Source of the DNA: Paenibacillus sedimenti
Lineage (GTDB): Bacteria > Bacillota > Bacilli > Paenibacillales > NBRC-103111
Direction of reading: 5' to 3'
Length of the DNA: 64,000 bases
NCBI RefSeq assembly: GCF_014534655.1
Contig: NZ_JACVVD010000004.1
Span: 434,001-498,000, forward strand
The position numbers and the translations under genes are program-made. The notes under the pieces were generated by a model. It saw only the letters and a list, made by a program, of their open reading frames with translations. It did no database searches and was not told the DNA's origin. Positions within the stretch are counted from its first letter, which is position 1. Every line of letters begins with the position of its first letter. Positions 62,998-64,000 of this stretch are shown here, one piece after another.

Positions 62998-64000
62998 TTA
63001 TTTGATGCCCTTATCCAGATAGTCCTGAACTTGCTTCCGAATTTCTTCACGAACCTTGTCAAGACCCAACGCTTTCAATTCTTTATTCATTTTCTCCAAA
63101 TCAGTAGGCCAATCCTTATACTGGCCGTTTTTGATCATTTGCAGGAAAGGCGTGTATTTGGAGCTGATATTGGCCGTTTCAGCTTTTACGTTGGTATTGT
63201 CGAAGATGAATTTCTTGAGCGGCGATGCGTAATAGGTATCAGCTTTCGCAGAATATTCCAAATACTTTTTGCTCATATCGTCCAATGTATCAGGGATTCG
63301 GATCATATTCGGGTTCCAGGACAATTCGTAACCAGGGAAGACGTAGCTCTTGGAATCATCCAACAGCTTAATCTGGTTATCGCCGACGGGCTCCCAATGT
63401 TTCCCTTTGATACCGTGTTCGAAGAGGTCATGATTCTCCCGGCTTGAGAACAACCAATCAAAGAATTTCATGGTTCTCTCCACGTTTTTGGAGGTAGCTG
63501 GAATCGCAATATTGTTGTTTGCTTTATAGTTGGTGTCGATGGACTTCGGCTTCATTTCAGTAATGCCTGGGGTATACACGAAATATTCCAGATCCGCCGA
63601 AGAGTTCGCATCCTTCAGTTTCTTGCGGTCCGCAGCGAAGGAAGAGATGGTGCCCTCATAGGAAGCCGCTTTACCGGACATGAAGTAGGACTTGCCGTCT
63701 TTTTGACTGAGCACGTCTTTCTCCAGATACTTGGTCCATTCCACATACTTGTCATACTCCGGATAGGATGTTTTAAGTGTGTTGAACGGCGCAGGCAGTT
63801 TGGCATATTCCGATGCAGGGTCGCCGATCGCGACTATATTCAGCACTTTCTTCAGGTCATCCGACAATTGAACTTTGAAGTCTACCCCGGAAACCCCGAC
63901 CGATTGGATGGTGTCCTTCGGAGGAATCATTCCACCATGAATCATGTAGAATCCACGGACGCCTCCCAGAGCAAGCGGGGTCAACCCTTTCTCCTTCTCC
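62998..64000 (-). CDS. Extracellular solute-binding protein (LplA-type), 5' end outside window
   Basis: At least 333 codons of the C-terminal part. The frame stays open to the window edge, so the signal peptide and N-terminal domain lie outside. Visible motifs are of the large LplA-type binding proteins: 'TKYLEKDVLSQKDGKSYFMSGKAASYEG', 'TMKFFDWLFSSRENHDLFEHGIKGKHW', 'FPGYELSWNPNMIRIPDTLDDMSKKYLEYSAKAD'. It is a second binding protein beside that at 58004, so it probably belongs to another ABC system whose permeases lie beyond the window (such genes usually sit upstream). Confidence 0.88.
   Translation of the reverse strand, partial: EKEKGLTPLALGGVRGFYMIHGGMIPPKDTIQSVGVSGVDFKVQLSDDLKKVLNIVAIGDPASEYAKLPAPFNTLKTSYPEYDKYVEWTKYLEKDVLSQKDGKSYFMSGKAASYEGTISSFAADRKKLKDANSSADLEYFVYTPGITEMKPKSIDTNYKANNNIAIPATSKNVERTMKFFDWLFSSRENHDLFEHGIKGKHWEPVGDNQIKLLDDSKSYVFPGYELSWNPNMIRIPDTLDDMSKKYLEYSAKADTYYASPLKKFIFDNTNVKAETANISSKYTPFLQMIKNGQYKDWPTDLEKMNKELKALGLDKVREEIRKQVQDYLDKGIK

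Overview
The window looks like chromosome of a spore-forming Bacillales bacterium, most likely Paenibacillus or a close relative. The evidence is a GerA-type spore germination operon, a Spo0E-like phosphatase, Zur and CsoR metalloregulators of Firmicutes type, strong GGAGG ribosome-binding sites with frequent GTG/TTG starts, and a large YesM/YesN-controlled polysaccharide locus of the kind paenibacilli carry in many copies. No rRNA, tRNA, CRISPR array, prophage or transposase was seen. All assignments come from reading the sequence; no database search was run.

1-16 kb: mixed housekeeping and accessory genes. These are a secreted propeller protein, an FAD oxidoreductase divergent from an AraC regulator, a cystine-type ABC importer, several small membrane or unknown proteins, a DinB protein, a PDZ-Lon protease coupled to zur, and a deletion scar at 14.4-15.0 kb that joins the 3' parts of two formerly divergent genes. 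16-26.6 kb: germination operon (gerAB-gerAA-gerAC plus an internally deleted second gerAB), a heterodimeric ABC exporter, ribokinase and cytochrome P450.

26.8-32.5 kb is the most unusual part: a run of AT-rich, mostly unknown genes, all on the minus strand, separated by GC-rich structured repeats whose ends read TTATAAC/TCTAAC and GTTATAT/GTTAGAT. The layout (one gene, one site, one orientation) resembles an integron-type gene-cassette array with attC-like sites but no integrase in view. Several sites are full length and others are half sites or remnants.

32.7-47.7 kb: exonuclease III, AraC regulator divergent from a GH78-like rhamnosidase, an LLM-class flavin oxidoreductase, a Cys-cluster/pentapeptide-repeat protein, a DUF2935 protein, CsoR, a Nudix hydrolase, an MFS exporter with an ArsR-rhodanese regulator, a MarR regulator, a decayed saccharopine-dehydrogenase-like gene, a CapA-like lipoprotein, and a GC-rich actinobacterial-looking PrmC-like methyltransferase. 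A shared 19-bp palindrome suggests that the MarR protein controls the distant P450-ribokinase pair.

47.9-64 kb: a polysaccharide utilisation locus on the minus strand. It holds a solute-binding protein cut by the window edge, a heparinase II/III-like lyase, a second binding protein, two permeases, a GH28-like beta-helix protein, a GH88 unsaturated uronyl hydrolase, sensor kinase YesM and response regulator YesN, then a terminator and a GH43 beta-xylosidase-like gene. Lyase plus GH88 implies growth on a uronic-acid-containing polysaccharide: the lyase makes unsaturated oligosaccharides, the ABC system imports them, GH88 removes the unsaturated end sugar, and YesMN probably senses the sugar and switches on the genes.
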